A stretch of DNA of 64,000 nt from Actinomyces gaoshouyii (lineage in GTDB: Bacteria > Actinomycetota > Actinomycetes > Actinomycetales > Actinomycetaceae). The stretch covers positions 1-64,000 of the forward strand of contig NZ_MVIV01000009.1 of the NCBI RefSeq assembly GCF_002072175.1, written 5' to 3'. The notes below the pieces were generated by a model. The model did not search any database and had not been told where the DNA came from. It was given only the letters and a program-made list of their open reading frames with translations. Position numbers and translations under genes: made by a program. Below, piece by piece: positions 56,046 through 64,000 of this stretch; the first letter of the stretch is position 1, and every line of letters begins with the position of its first letter.

Positions 56046-56812
56046 GTGCCCTCAGGGCAAGGTGGCGGATCCCGGGCGGCGGGGCCGAGCCGCCCTGACC
56101 GCGCTCAGCGCTCCCAGTGCTTGATGACGCGGCTCAGCATCACGCCGAAGGTCGCTCCCGTCGCCACGAGGTAGGGGCCGAAGTCCTGGCGCACGAGGTT
56201 GCCCAGCGGCTTCTTCGCGATAACGATGAAAGCGGTGGACGCCACCATCCGCGTCGCCCTCTCCCCGGTACATGGAAGTGACCCGCCCGAGGAGCAGTCG
56301 GCGCCGTCGACCGGGCTGCGCCGGGCCTTCCACTCCGGGGGCCTGCCGTGGCCGGAGTTCGTGGAGGCATACCGGGCCGAGCTGACCGACGAGACGGCCG
56401 CTCGGGGCGCCGTGGCGCATCTGCGCGCGTTGGCGCTGCGGGAAGGCTGACGATGCTCTTCGCGGGTTATGACCACGCGCGGACGCATGCGCGTGTCCTG
56501 CGCGAGGCGGTCATCGGGGCGCCCGACCCGCGGCTACCGTAGCCAGGCGCGATACTGCGCCGGCCCTAAGACGGCCCCGGGATCGGTCCTGGTCCGGCGC
56601 GGGCCGGCTTGGGAGCAGAGGTCGCGCGCCCGCAGCGCCGCCATCCGCAGTTTCCTCGTGGAGGCTGCAAGCAGCGGAACGCTCGTCGGCGGCCGGGTCG
56701 AGAGCGCCAGGGCCTGGGGCGCGATGGGAACCACCGCCCCGGTGAATCAACGACCGCCGTGCCCGAGTGAACCGGTCTCGATGCTATTTTCGACCGGTCT
56801 CGAGGCTACGGA
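56046..56812. other. 767-nt region of gene remnants
   Basis: No intact gene is supported. A minus-strand open frame (56105-56488) ends with KKPLGNLVRQDFGPYLVATG and then ATFGVMLSRVIKHWER, which looks like the end of a membrane protein, but the rest is out of character. A DUF488 remnant lies at 56310-56541. The part from 56542 to 56760 has short GC-rich frames without homology. Two imperfect copies of ACCGGTCTCGATGCT/ACCGGTCTCGAGGCT (56771-56785, 56793-56807) precede sufT's 3' end. Confidence 0.5.
56310..56541 (+). pseudogene. DUF488 family remnant
   Basis: In one frame the sequence reads AFHSGGLPWPEFVEAYRAEL and AHLRALALREG then a stop; shifting the frame gives RLTMLFAGYDHARTHARVLR, the family's C-terminal block. 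The N-terminal half of the DUF488 domain is missing. One or more indels around 56446 and loss of the 5' portion make this a pseudogene. Confidence 0.7.
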
Positions 56813-57202
56813 TCAGACGTTGAAGCCGAGGGCGCGCAGCTGCTCGCGGCCCTCGGGGGTGATCTTGTCCGGGCCCCACGGCGGCAGCCACACCCACTGG
56901 ATGCGCACCTTGTCGGCGATGAGGGCGAGGGTCTGCTGGGCCTGCTCCTCGATGACATCGGTGAGCGGGCAGGCCGCGGTCGTCAGAGTCATATCGAGAA
57001 CAACCGTCCCGTCAGGGTCGAAGGAGACGCCGTAGAGGAGGCCCAGGTCCACGACGTTGATCCCGAGCTCGGGATCGATGACGTCGCGCAGCGCCTCCTC
57101 GATGGCGGCGACGTCCACGCCGGACGGGATGGGGGCGGGCGAGTGCTGGGCGGCCATCGGGTGAGCGGTGGTGGACTCGGCAGTGGTCGGGTGGTCGGTC
57201 AT
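56813..57202 (-). CDS. sufT: SUF system-associated MIP18/PaaD-like protein (SufT)
   Basis: A 129-aa protein of the MIP18/DUF59 family, which helps deliver or mature Fe-S clusters. The core reads EALRDVIDPELGINVVDLGL and VVLDMTLTTAACPLTDVIEE, with conserved Cys78 in AACPL and the DPE motif. It ends KITPEGREQLRALGFNV. The ATG at 57202 has AGGA upstream; 57208 is an alternative. It is the last gene of the suf operon, about 30 nt after sufU. Confidence 0.93.
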   Translation of the reverse strand: MTDHPTTAESTTAHPMAAQHSPAPIPSGVDVAAIEEALRDVIDPELGINVVDLGLLYGVSFDPDGTVVLDMTLTTAACPLTDVIEEQAQQTLALIADKVRIQWVWLPPWGPDKITPEGREQLRALGFNV

Positions 57203-57235
57203 GATCATTCCTGGGAGGTATCCGGGGTCGGGTGG

Positions 57236-57745
57236 TCAGCGCGGGGCGCGTTCTTCGCACGGCCCGCTCGGCGCCGCGAGTCGGTCCTCGACGGCGGGCA
57301 GGGCGATCCCCGCCTGAGCGAGCGCATCCTTGAGGGCCATCCAGCCCAGGAGCGCGCATTTGACGCGATTGGGGTACTTCGAGACGCCCTCCAGGGCGGC
57401 GGCGTCCTCCAGATCATCGAGGATCGCGCCGTCGACGCCCCGCCCGCGCGAGTGCATGAGCTCATCGAAGCCCTGGGAGAGCCTGGCGACCGTCGTCAGG
57501 TCAGCGCCATCGATGAGGTCGTGCATGATCGAGATCGAGGCCTGGGAGATCGAGCAGCCCTCGCCCTTCCAGCCCACGGACACCAGGCGCCCATCCTCGA
57601 CTCTCAGGCCCAGGTCCACCTCGTCCCCGCAGGTGGGGTTCACCTGGTGACTGAGGGCGGAGGGATCGGCGGGCAGGCCCTCGCCGTGCCGCTCGCGGGA
57701 GTGGTCGAGGATGACCTGCTGGTAGAGCTGGTCGAGTTCATTCAT
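57236..57745 (-). CDS. sufU: Fe-S cluster assembly sulfur-transfer protein SufU
   Basis: About 169 aa. SufU accepts sulfur from the cysteine desulfurase SufS through a zinc-bound site. The ligand residues are visible: Cys39 in NPTCGDEV followed by Asp41, Cys64 in GEGCSISQAS, and Cys130 in RVKCALLGW. The ATG at 57745 is supported by GAGG 8 nt upstream; starts at 57751 or 57754 overlap the sufS stop codon. Translational coupling to sufS is likely. Confidence 0.95.
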   Translation of the reverse strand: MNELDQLYQQVILDHSRERHGEGLPADPSALSHQVNPTCGDEVDLGLRVEDGRLVSVGWKGEGCSISQASISIMHDLIDGADLTTVARLSQGFDELMHSRGRGVDGAILDDLEDAAALEGVSKYPNRVKCALLGWMALKDALAQAGIALPAVEDRLAAPSGPCEERAPR

Positions 57746-57750
57746 AGCCA

Positions 57751-59115
57751 TCACCTCAGAAAATAGGACTGGACACCGGCCACGGCCTCGAGGAAGCGAT
57801 CGATCTCCTCAATGGTGGTCGTCGGGCCGAAGGACAGGCGCGAGGAGGCGTGAATACCGAAATGCGCGTGGATCGGCTGGGCGCAGTGGTGGCCGGTGCG
57901 CACAGCGACACCGGCGGCATCGAGCACCTGGCCCACGTCGTGCGGATGGACCCCCTCGATGGTGAAGGCGATGACGCCGAGGCGGTCGGCGTCGTCGTCG
58001 GGCCCGATGATCCGCAGGCCGGGAACGCGCCTCATGCCGTCCAGCGCATGGGCGGTGAGCTCGGCCTCACGGGCGCGCAGGCGGTCCATGCCCAGGATCC
58101 CGAGGTAGTCGATGGCGGCGCGCCAGCCCGCAGCCTGGGCGAGGGGCTGGCTGCCGGCCTCGAAGCGCGCCGGAGGCGGCATGTAGGTGGAGGACTCCAT
58201 GGTGACAACCTCGATCATGGAGCCGCCGGTGAGGACGGGGGGCATCGCGTCGAGGAGCTCCCCGGTGGCCACGAGCGCGCCCACGCCGGTGGAACCGCAC
58301 ATCTTGTGGCTGGACAGCGCCATCGCGTCGACGCCGGCCGCGGCCAGCGCGGCGAAGTCGAGGGGCATATGCGGCGCGGTCTGGCAGGTGTCGAGCACGA
58401 CGACCGGCTCACGGCCCCCGGCACGGCCAGCGGCCCGGGCGGCGGCGAGGATGGGGTCCAGGGGCGCTATGGCGCCGGTGACATTGGAGGCATGGCCGAG
58501 GGCGAGGACCCGCGTGCGTCCGGTGATGACGTCGAGGGTGGCCAGGTCGATGCGGCCGGCGTCGTCGAGATCGAGCCAGCGCAGGGCAGCGCCGGTGCGG
58601 GCAGCGAGCTCCTGCCAGGGCACGAGGTTGGCGTGGTGCTCGGCCCGGGTGACGACGATCTCGTCCTCAGGGCCGAGGGCGAGCCGGCGCGCGGGGTCGG
58701 TCTCAGGGGCCGCGCCGGGCCCCCCGGCGGCGGGGCGGGCGAGACTGGCATGCCCAATGGCCAGGGCCACGAGGTTGATCGCCTCAGTGGCGTTCTTCGT
58801 GAAGACGAGCTGGCCGGCCCGGGCGCCCACGAAGGCGGCGATCGCCTCGCGGGCGTCCTCCAGGGAGGCGGTGGCCTCATCGGCGAGCTGGTAGGTGGAG
58901 CGCCCGGCCGCGCCGTTGCTCATCCTGTAGAACACGGACTCGGCATCCAGCACGCACCGCGGCTTCTGCGCTGTCGCGGCCCAGTCGAGGTAGGCGAGCT
59001 CGCGCCCATTGCGCGCGAGGCGCTCCAGGTAGGGGAAGTCCTTGCGGGCGCGGGCCACCTCCACCGCACTCAGCGGCTCGGCGGCGGGGGACTCGGTCGG
59101 TGTGGGGGCGCTCAC
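57751..59115 (-). CDS. sufS: Cysteine desulfurase SufS
   Basis: A PLP enzyme that takes sulfur from cysteine for Fe-S assembly. 454 aa. The PLP lysine is K271 in MALSSHKMCGSTGVGALVA. The persulfide cysteine is C411 in RTGHHCAQPIHAHFG. EHHANLVPW and LDTCQTAPHMPLD cover the cofactor site. The start is GTG at 59115. An insertion of about 20 residues (ARPAAGGPGAAPETDPARRL) lies before the EIVVTRAEHH block. It lies between sufC and sufU. Confidence 0.96.
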   Translation of the reverse strand: MSAPTPTESPAAEPLSAVEVARARKDFPYLERLARNGRELAYLDWAATAQKPRCVLDAESVFYRMSNGAAGRSTYQLADEATASLEDAREAIAAFVGARAGQLVFTKNATEAINLVALAIGHASLARPAAGGPGAAPETDPARRLALGPEDEIVVTRAEHHANLVPWQELAARTGAALRWLDLDDAGRIDLATLDVITGRTRVLALGHASNVTGAIAPLDPILAAARAAGRAGGREPVVVLDTCQTAPHMPLDFAALAAAGVDAMALSSHKMCGSTGVGALVATGELLDAMPPVLTGGSMIEVVTMESSTYMPPPARFEAGSQPLAQAAGWRAAIDYLGILGMDRLRAREAELTAHALDGMRRVPGLRIIGPDDDADRLGVIAFTIEGVHPHDVGQVLDAAGVAVRTGHHCAQPIHAHFGIHASSRLSFGPTTTIEEIDRFLEAVAGVQSYFLR

Positions 59116-59122
59116 AGTCGGC

Positions 59123-59872
59123 TCACTTGAGGTAGCGGTCGTAGCCCTCTTCCTCGAGCCGGTCGGCCAGGTCGGGGCCGCCCTGCTCGGCCACGCGGCC
59201 GTCGACGAACACGTGGACGAAGTCGGGCTTGATGTAGCGCAGGATCCGCGTGTAGTGCGTGATGAGGAGGAATCCGGCGTCGGAGGAGTCGTGCAGGCGG
59301 TTGACGCCCTCGGAGACGATGCGCAGCGCGTCGACGTCGAGGCCGGAGTCGGTCTCGTCCAGGACGGCGAATCGCGGCCTCAACAGCTCCATCTGGAGGA
59401 TCTCGAAGCGCTTCTTCTCACCCCCGGAGAAGCCGGCGTTGACGTCGCGCTGGTTGAAGGAGGGGTCCATGCGCAGGCGCTCCATGGCGGAGCCGACCTC
59501 GCCGACCCACTGGCGCACCTTGGGGGCCTGGCCGTCGATCGCGGTCTTGGCGGTGCGCAGGAAGTTGGCCACGGACACGCCCGGGACCTCCACGGGGTAC
59601 TGCATGGCCAGGAAGAGGCCCGCGCGGGCGCGCTCGTCCACGCTCAGGGACAGCAGGTCCTCGCCGTCGAGGAGGACCTGGCCATCGGTGACCTCGTAGT
59701 CGGGATGGCCCGCGATGGAGTAGGCCAGGGTGGACTTGCCCGAGCCGTTGGGACCCATGATCGCGTGGATCTCGTCGGAGGCGATGGCCAGGTCGACGCC
59801 CTTGAGAATGGGCTTGGGGCCGTCGTTGGTGGAGACCTGGACGTGGAGGTTGGTGATCTCGAGGGTGCTCAT
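59123..59872 (-). CDS. sufC: Fe-S assembly ATPase SufC
   Basis: A 249-aa soluble ABC-type ATPase that drives the SufBCD scaffold. Walker A is GPNGSGKSTLAYSI, the signature region FSGGEKKRFEILQME, and Walker B FAVLDETDSGLDVDAL, with the SufC-typical DETDSGLD. The H-loop is LLITHYTRIL. It follows sufD by 70 nt and precedes sufS by 7 nt. Confidence 0.97.
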   Translation of the reverse strand: MSTLEITNLHVQVSTNDGPKPILKGVDLAIASDEIHAIMGPNGSGKSTLAYSIAGHPDYEVTDGQVLLDGEDLLSLSVDERARAGLFLAMQYPVEVPGVSVANFLRTAKTAIDGQAPKVRQWVGEVGSAMERLRMDPSFNQRDVNAGFSGGEKKRFEILQMELLRPRFAVLDETDSGLDVDALRIVSEGVNRLHDSSDAGFLLITHYTRILRYIKPDFVHVFVDGRVAEQGGPDLADRLEEEGYDRYLK

Positions 59873-59942
59873 GAGTTTGTTCTGCTGCCTTCTGATGCCT
59901 GGTGGACGTGCGGCTTGCGCGGGGTTGTTCGGGGACGGGCGC

Positions 59943-61193
59943 TCACGGCCGCTCGTCGGCTGGGGCGCCGGGGCCCGCCGAGATGAGGCCGGTGAGCTCG
60001 AGCTCGTGCTCGATGGCGGTCATGAGGCGCTCCTCAACCTCGGGCACGCCGATCTCGGAGACGATCTCGTTGAAGAAGCCCAGTACCACGAGCCGGCGCG
60101 CCTCGTGCTCGGAGATGCCGCGGGCTCGCAGGTAGAACAGCTGGATGTCGTCGAAGCGGCCAGTGGCCGAGGCATGGCCCGCGCCCTCGATATTGCCGTT
60201 CTCGATCTCCAGGTTGGGGATGGAATCGGCCTTGGCGCCCGGGGTGAGCACGAGGTTGCGGTTGAGCTCGTAGGTGTCGGTGCCGTGCGCCCCGGCCCCG
60301 ATGAGGCAGTCCCCCACCCACACGGCGTGGGCGCCGTCGCCCTGGAGGGCGCCCTTGTAGGTGACGCGGGAGTAGCAGTGCGGCTCGGTGTGGGCCACGT
60401 AGGGGCGGTGCTCCTGGTGCTGGCCGGCGTCGGTGAAGTAGACGCCGTAGGCGTCGATGCGCCCGCCCTCGCCGCTGAAACCGAGGTCGGGGGCGATGCG
60501 CGTGTCCCCGCCCAGCGAGACGACGACGTGCTTGAGCGCGCCGCGCCCCTCGACGCGCGCACGGTGATTGGAGGCGTGGACGGCGGCGTCATCCCATCCC
60601 TGGACCGAGACGACGGTGAGGTCCGCGCCGTCGGCGACAACGATCTCCACCGTCTGGGTCAGGGCGGCGGTGCCGGTGTGGTCGAGGATGACGGTGCCGG
60701 TGGAGCCGGGCTCGGCGGTGATGAGCAGGTGCTGGGCGCTGGGGCTGGCCAGCTCGGCGTCATCGCCCCGTATCGCCACTCGCGCGGCGCGCTCGAGGCG
60801 GGCGCCCGCCGTCAGAGTGATGGCGGTGGCGGTGGAGAAGGCCGCCCAGGCGACGACGCCGGTGCGATCCACGGGCTCGCCGACACCGCCGAGGCGCGCG
60901 TCGTCCCGGCCGAGCCCCTCGACGACGACGCCATCGGGGGCGTCGACGCCGGTGGCCACGACCCCGGCTCGGGTCCCGGAGGCGACCGCGTCGAGATCGA
61001 ACAGGGGGGCGAAGCGCTTGATCGGGGTGAAGCGCCACTCCTCCTCGCGGCCTCGGGGCACGGGGATGTCCGCCGGGTCGAAGGAGGTGGGGCGGTCGGC
61101 CCGGGAGGCCACGTAGCGGGGCAGAGGGGCGCCGCCGTGGCTGTGGGCGCCCTGGGTGGTGGCGCGCGAGTGGTCGGTGCGCAAGTCGGTCAT
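59943..61193 (-). CDS. sufD: Fe-S assembly scaffold protein SufD
   Basis: A 416-aa beta-helical scaffold subunit paired with SufB. The N-terminus has EEEWRFTPIKRFAPLFDLDA, and the C-terminus the conserved ENGNIEGAGHASATGRFDDI and LFYLRARGISEHEARRLVVLGF with the invariant His of the SufB/SufD interface. It lies 48 nt after sufB. Its middle is Ala/Gly-rich and less conserved, as usual for SufD. Confidence 0.95.
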   Translation of the reverse strand: MTDLRTDHSRATTQGAHSHGGAPLPRYVASRADRPTSFDPADIPVPRGREEEWRFTPIKRFAPLFDLDAVASGTRAGVVATGVDAPDGVVVEGLGRDDARLGGVGEPVDRTGVVAWAAFSTATAITLTAGARLERAARVAIRGDDAELASPSAQHLLITAEPGSTGTVILDHTGTAALTQTVEIVVADGADLTVVSVQGWDDAAVHASNHRARVEGRGALKHVVVSLGGDTRIAPDLGFSGEGGRIDAYGVYFTDAGQHQEHRPYVAHTEPHCYSRVTYKGALQGDGAHAVWVGDCLIGAGAHGTDTYELNRNLVLTPGAKADSIPNLEIENGNIEGAGHASATGRFDDIQLFYLRARGISEHEARRLVVLGFFNEIVSEIGVPEVEERLMTAIEHELELTGLISAGPGAPADERP

Positions 61194-61241
61194 GTCGTGC
61201 TCCTGATCGGGGTGGGTGATGGGCTCGGTGCGGCGGAACCG

Positions 61242-62681
61242 TCAGCCGACCGAGTTCTCCATCTGGAGCTCGATGAGGCGGTTGAGCTCGAGGGCGTACT
61301 CCATGGGCAGCTCGCGGGCGATGGGCTCGACGAAGCCGCGCACGATGGTGGCCATCGCCTCGGTCTCGGTCAGCCCGCGCTGCATGAGGTAGAAGAGCTG
61401 GTCCGCGCTGACCTTGGAGACGGTCGCCTCGTGGCCCATCTCGACGTCGTCGGTGCGCACGTCCACGTAGGGGTAGGTGTCGGAGCGGGAGATCTCGTCG
61501 ACCAGCAGGGCGTCGCACAGCACGTTGGACTTGGAGTGGCGCGCGTTCTTCATGATCTGCACCAGGCCCCGGTAGGCGGAGCGGCCGCCGTGGCGGGCGA
61601 TGGACTTCGAGACGATGTGGCTCGAGGTGTGCGGCGCCATGTGGACCATCTTGGCGCCGGTGTCCTGGTGCTGGCCCTCGCCGGCGAAGGCGATGGACAG
61701 GGCCTCGCCGCGGGCGTGGGGGCCCATGAGGAAGACGGCCGGGTACTTCATGTTGCGCTTGGAGCCGATGTTGCCGTCGACCCATTCCATGGTGGCGCCC
61801 TCGGCGCAGGTGGCGCGCTGGGTGACGAGGTTGTAGACGTTGTTGGACCAGTTCTGGATGGTCGTGTAGCGCACGCGGGCGTTCTTCTTCACCACGATCT
61901 CCACGATCGCCGAGTGCAGGGAGTCGGTGGAGTAGATCGGGGCGGTGCAGCCCTCGACGTAATGGACGTAGGAGTCCTCGTCGGCGATGATGAGCGTGCG
62001 CTCGAACTGGCCCATGTTCTCGGTGTTGATGCGGAAGTAGGCCTGGAGCGGGATCTCCACGCGCACGCCCTTGGGGACGTAGATGAAGGACCCCCCGGAC
62101 CACACGGCCGTGTTGAGGGCGGCGAACTTGTTGTCGCCGGCGGGCACGACGGTGCCGAAGTACTCGCGAACGAGCTCGGGGTACTCGCGCACGGCGGTGT
62201 CGGTGTCGACGAAGATGACGCCTTGCTCCTCCAGGTCGCCGCGGATCTGGTGGTAGACGACCTCGGACTCGTACTGGGCGGCGACGCCGGCGACGAGCCG
62301 CTCGCGCTCGGCCTCGGGGATGCCGATGCGATCGTAGGTGTTCCTGATGTCCTCGGGCAGGTCGTCCCAGGAGTTGGCGGGCCGATCCGTGGAGCGCACG
62401 TAGTACTTCACGGCGTCCATGTCGAGCTGGGACAGGTCCACGCCCCAGGTGGGCATGGGCTTGCGCTCGAAGGTCTCGTAGGCCTTGAGGCGCTTGGCGA
62501 GCATCCACTCGGGCTCGCCCTTGATCGCGGAGATCTCCCGGACCACTTGCTCGTCGAGACCGCGCTTGGCGTTGGCGCCGGCCTCGTCGGAGTCGTGCCA
62601 GCCGAAGTCGTAGGACGCCGGGATCGAGTCGATGATCTCGTCGTCGCTGCGCGTGGCTGGCTCGGTCATGGTTGACGTCAT
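61242..62681 (-). CDS. sufB: Fe-S cluster assembly protein SufB
   Basis: The main scaffold subunit, 479 aa. Conserved blocks include [67 protein letters not shown] with a conserved Cys, and [20 protein letters not shown] and [19 protein letters not shown]. The ATG at 62681 is preferred because AAGGAA lies upstream and a 4-nt overlap with the sufR stop codon (62678-62681) implies coupling; a frame from 62870 would overlap sufR heavily. Confidence 0.97.
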   Translation of the reverse strand: MTSTMTEPATRSDDEIIDSIPASYDFGWHDSDEAGANAKRGLDEQVVREISAIKGEPEWMLAKRLKAYETFERKPMPTWGVDLSQLDMDAVKYYVRSTDRPANSWDDLPEDIRNTYDRIGIPEAERERLVAGVAAQYESEVVYHQIRGDLEEQGVIFVDTDTAVREYPELVREYFGTVVPAGDNKFAALNTAVWSGGSFIYVPKGVRVEIPLQAYFRINTENMGQFERTLIIADEDSYVHYVEGCTAPIYSTDSLHSAIVEIVVKKNARVRYTTIQNWSNNVYNLVTQRATCAEGATMEWVDGNIGSKRNMKYPAVFLMGPHARGEALSIAFAGEGQHQDTGAKMVHMAPHTSSHIVSKSIARHGGRSAYRGLVQIMKNARHSKSNVLCDALLVDEISRSDTYPYVDVRTDDVEMGHEATVSKVSADQLFYLMQRGLTETEAMATIVRGFVEPIARELPMEYALELNRLIELQMENSVG

Positions 62682-63454
62682 CGGGTTCCTTCCGTTCGCT
62701 GGGGCCGGCTGCCCCGCGTGTGAGCAATGGCCCGCGCGGCGCGCTTGCGCAGAGCGGGCATGACGATGGGCACGTGCGTGGTGCACACGTGGTCTCCCCC
62801 GGCCAGGGTGGCCAGGCGCTGGACGGGCACGCCGAGCAGGCGGGAGAAGGCCTGGGTCTCGGCATCGCACAGCTCGTGGAACTGCCCGGCGACATCGCGC
62901 ACCGGGCAGTGGCCCTGGCAGAGCTGGACGGCGAAGGTGCCGTCGCCGACGTCGCGGATGGTGGCGGCGTACCCGTCCGCGGAGAGGGCATCGGCCAGGG
63001 CCATGGCGCGGTCGGCCGGGTCCTTGCCCGCGGCCTCGACGATGCGCATGTAGCGGCGCTCGAGGTCCCGGCCGCGGGAGGCGGCGAAGGAGCCGACGGC
63101 CTTGTCCCCCGCGACCTGCGACAGGTAGCTGAGGGCCCGGGCGGCGAGGTCGGAGTAGCCCTCGCCGAGATTCGAGCGCGCCGACGCCGTGGCGACGTAG
63201 TGGCGCGCGGGGCGCCCGCGGCCGCGCTTGCCCACACCCGTGGGGGTGTGGACGGCGATCTGGCCGTTGTCCTCCAGGGCTGTGATGTGGCGGCGCACGG
63301 CTGCGGGCGTGAGGTGGAGAATGGCGGCGAGCTGGGCGGCGGAGACGGGCCCCTTCTCAATGATGAGATCGAGGACCTTGACGCGGGTGGACTCGTCATC
63401 TGCGGGAGCGCCCGGGCCGGTCGGATTCGGGCTCATCGGACTTATAGGACTCAC
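62678..63454 (-). CDS. sufR: Fe-S-responsive repressor SufR (ArsR/DeoR-type wHTH)
   Basis: A 258-aa regulator heading the suf operon. The wHTH is at about residues 23-80 ([20 protein letters not shown] and [17 protein letters not shown]). The C-terminal part carries cysteines at 179, 183, 196 and 224 ([18 protein letters not shown]), the likely [4Fe-4S] ligands through which relatives sense cluster status and repress suf. The GTG at 63454 is chosen because GGGGGAAGT precedes it; an ATG at 63436 is an alternative. Its stop overlaps the sufB start. Confidence 0.92.
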   Translation of the reverse strand: MSPISPMSPNPTGPGAPADDESTRVKVLDLIIEKGPVSAAQLAAILHLTPAAVRRHITALEDNGQIAVHTPTGVGKRGRGRPARHYVATASARSNLGEGYSDLAARALSYLSQVAGDKAVGSFAASRGRDLERRYMRIVEAAGKDPADRAMALADALSADGYAATIRDVGDGTFAVQLCQGHCPVRDVAGQFHELCDAETQAFSRLLGVPVQRLATLAGGDHVCTTHVPIVMPALRKRAARAIAHTRGSRPQRTEGTR

Positions 63455-63671
63455 ACTTCCCCCTCTCCCGTCCCTCGCAATGCGCGCGGGCGCCACCGGA
63501 GCGCCCGGGGGCGCCGTCGGCCTGGCACCCATTTTAAGCATCATCCTTGTGCCTAAATTGGAACAGCGCAACTTGATGACGCCGTGGCGCCACGTGGCAT
63601 GGCGCACGCCCGGCCACCTGAACCAGGAGTCTTCATCCCTTGCCGCGCGAGGGCCTGAGGTCCTACGCGCG
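63455..63671 (-). promoter_or_regulatory. Probable suf operon promoter region
   Basis: A 217-nt gap ahead of sufR. Reading leftward it contains an AT-rich patch with TTAAAAT (about 63532-63538), usable as a -10 element, and an imperfect palindrome GTGGCGCCAC (63583-63592). Autoregulation by SufR would be expected here from family knowledge; the exact operator is not clear. Confidence 0.45.
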
Positions 63672-64000
63672 TCACATGCTCTCGGGGCTGCGCATCCAGG
63701 GGGCATCAGCGGGGCGCAGTCCCTCGTAGCCGCGCTTCCGGGCGCACTCGGCCGCGAGGACCCCCGCGACAGTGGAGGGGTTGTGGAGCCACCCGCCCAT
63801 GACGGCGTCGAGCACCTCGTCGAAGCGGAACCAGGTGGGCTCGAACTCGGCCTCCTCGGCCTCGCGCTCGGTGCGCTCCTCGACGGGGATCGGGAACAGG
63901 CCCCGGGCGAGGAAGCAGCGCACGCCCTCGGTGGTGAATCCGGGCGAGGCGTAGAAGTCGATGAGTGTCTCCCAGCGCTCGGCGGCGTGGTCGGTCTCCT
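63672..64000 (-). CDS. NUDIX hydrolase (ADP-ribose pyrophosphatase type), partial
   Basis: The C-terminal part of a NUDIX hydrolase; the gene runs off the right edge, so the NUDIX box is not visible. The remainder reads LIDFYASPGFTTEGVRCFLARGL, then EEAEFEPTWFRFDEVLDAVMGG and NPSTVAGVLAAECARKRG, typical of ADP-ribose pyrophosphatases after the catalytic box. It is on the same strand as sufR with a 217-nt gap, so it is unlikely to be in the suf operon. Confidence 0.8.
   Translation of the reverse strand, partial: ETDHAAERWETLIDFYASPGFTTEGVRCFLARGLFPIPVEERTEREAEEAEFEPTWFRFDEVLDAVMGGWLHNPSTVAGVLAAECARKRGYEGLRPADAPWMRSPESM

Noticed and set aside
56771-56807. Two near-identical 15-mers considered as an attachment or regulatory site
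   Set aside because: Only two imperfect copies in a decayed region at the 3' side of an operon; no associated gene or hairpin.
59730-62675. Plus-strand open frame of 981 codons across the suf operon
   Set aside because: It is the antisense reading of sufC, sufD and sufB; high GC at third positions removes stop codons. The Gly/Val/Asp/Ala-rich translation has no domain.
60760-63399. Minus-strand open frame of 879 codons in another phase of the suf genes
   Set aside because: Arg/Pro/Ser-rich shadow of sufR, sufB and sufD.

Overview
The window is high-GC DNA from an actinobacterium, most plausibly a member of the Actinomycetaceae such as an Actinomyces-like species. The genus is an inference, because no rRNA gene is present. 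The phylum is well supported: several families largely confined to Actinomycetota are here (DUF3052, DUF3145, DUF4191, DUF3043), along with a FasR-type regulator, GlnE paired with two type I glutamine synthetases, a type 1c methionine aminopeptidase and a SufR-SufBDCSU-SufT operon. Nearly all genes are GC3-rich. The main exception is an AT-rich patch at about 25.08-26.95 kb.

Layout. 0-5.6 kb: 3' end of a lipoyl-dependent E2 acyltransferase gene, a divergent kinase-like membrane protein, lipB, lipA and a DUF4191 membrane protein. 5.7-15.8 kb: nitrogen block with glnA, a polar amino-acid ABC transporter, a phosphatase, glnE and a second glutamine synthetase. 16-24.2 kb: panB, a histidine phosphatase, map, a secreted protein, rnpB (RNase P RNA), yaaA, a zinc-ribbon homologue without cysteines, a Nif3-like protein and a DM13 protein. 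24.2-28.2 kb: accessory region with a two-HTH protein, an AT-rich cassette (small membrane protein, ABC ATPase, permease), a decayed IS630-type transposase, tRNA-Leu(UAA), an odd tRNA-Ile-like gene and an aminotransferase remnant. 28.2-37.9 kb: a YdcF-like protein, tRNA-Val, DUF3052, aceE, aspA, fasR-acpP-fabF and DUF3145. 38-42 kb: def and a DUF1800/DUF1501 pair. 42.6-56 kb: tRNA-Asn, dnaG, dgt, a GH13-like protein with a LacI regulator, a glycerate-kinase-like gene coupled to an M20 peptidase, DUF3043, an aldo/keto reductase, pyrD and a zinc metallopeptidase. 56-64 kb: gene remnants, the complete suf operon read leftward, and a partial NUDIX gene.

The genes connect in several ways. LipB and LipA make the lipoyl cofactor for E2-type proteins such as the one at the left edge, and aceE supplies a matching E1. 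GlnE is expected to adenylylate GlnA, which has the target tyrosine; the second synthetase lacks it. The Suf proteins would supply Fe-S clusters to enzymes such as LipA. FasR probably controls acpP-fabF.

The most unusual item is the tRNA-Ile-like gene (27638-27728, minus strand). It appears to carry two consecutive anticodon-arm-like hairpins whose loops read UAU and GAU, both isoleucine anticodons. The second most interesting item is the neighbouring AT-rich three-gene cassette, which is preceded by a perfect TGTGA-N6-TCACA site.
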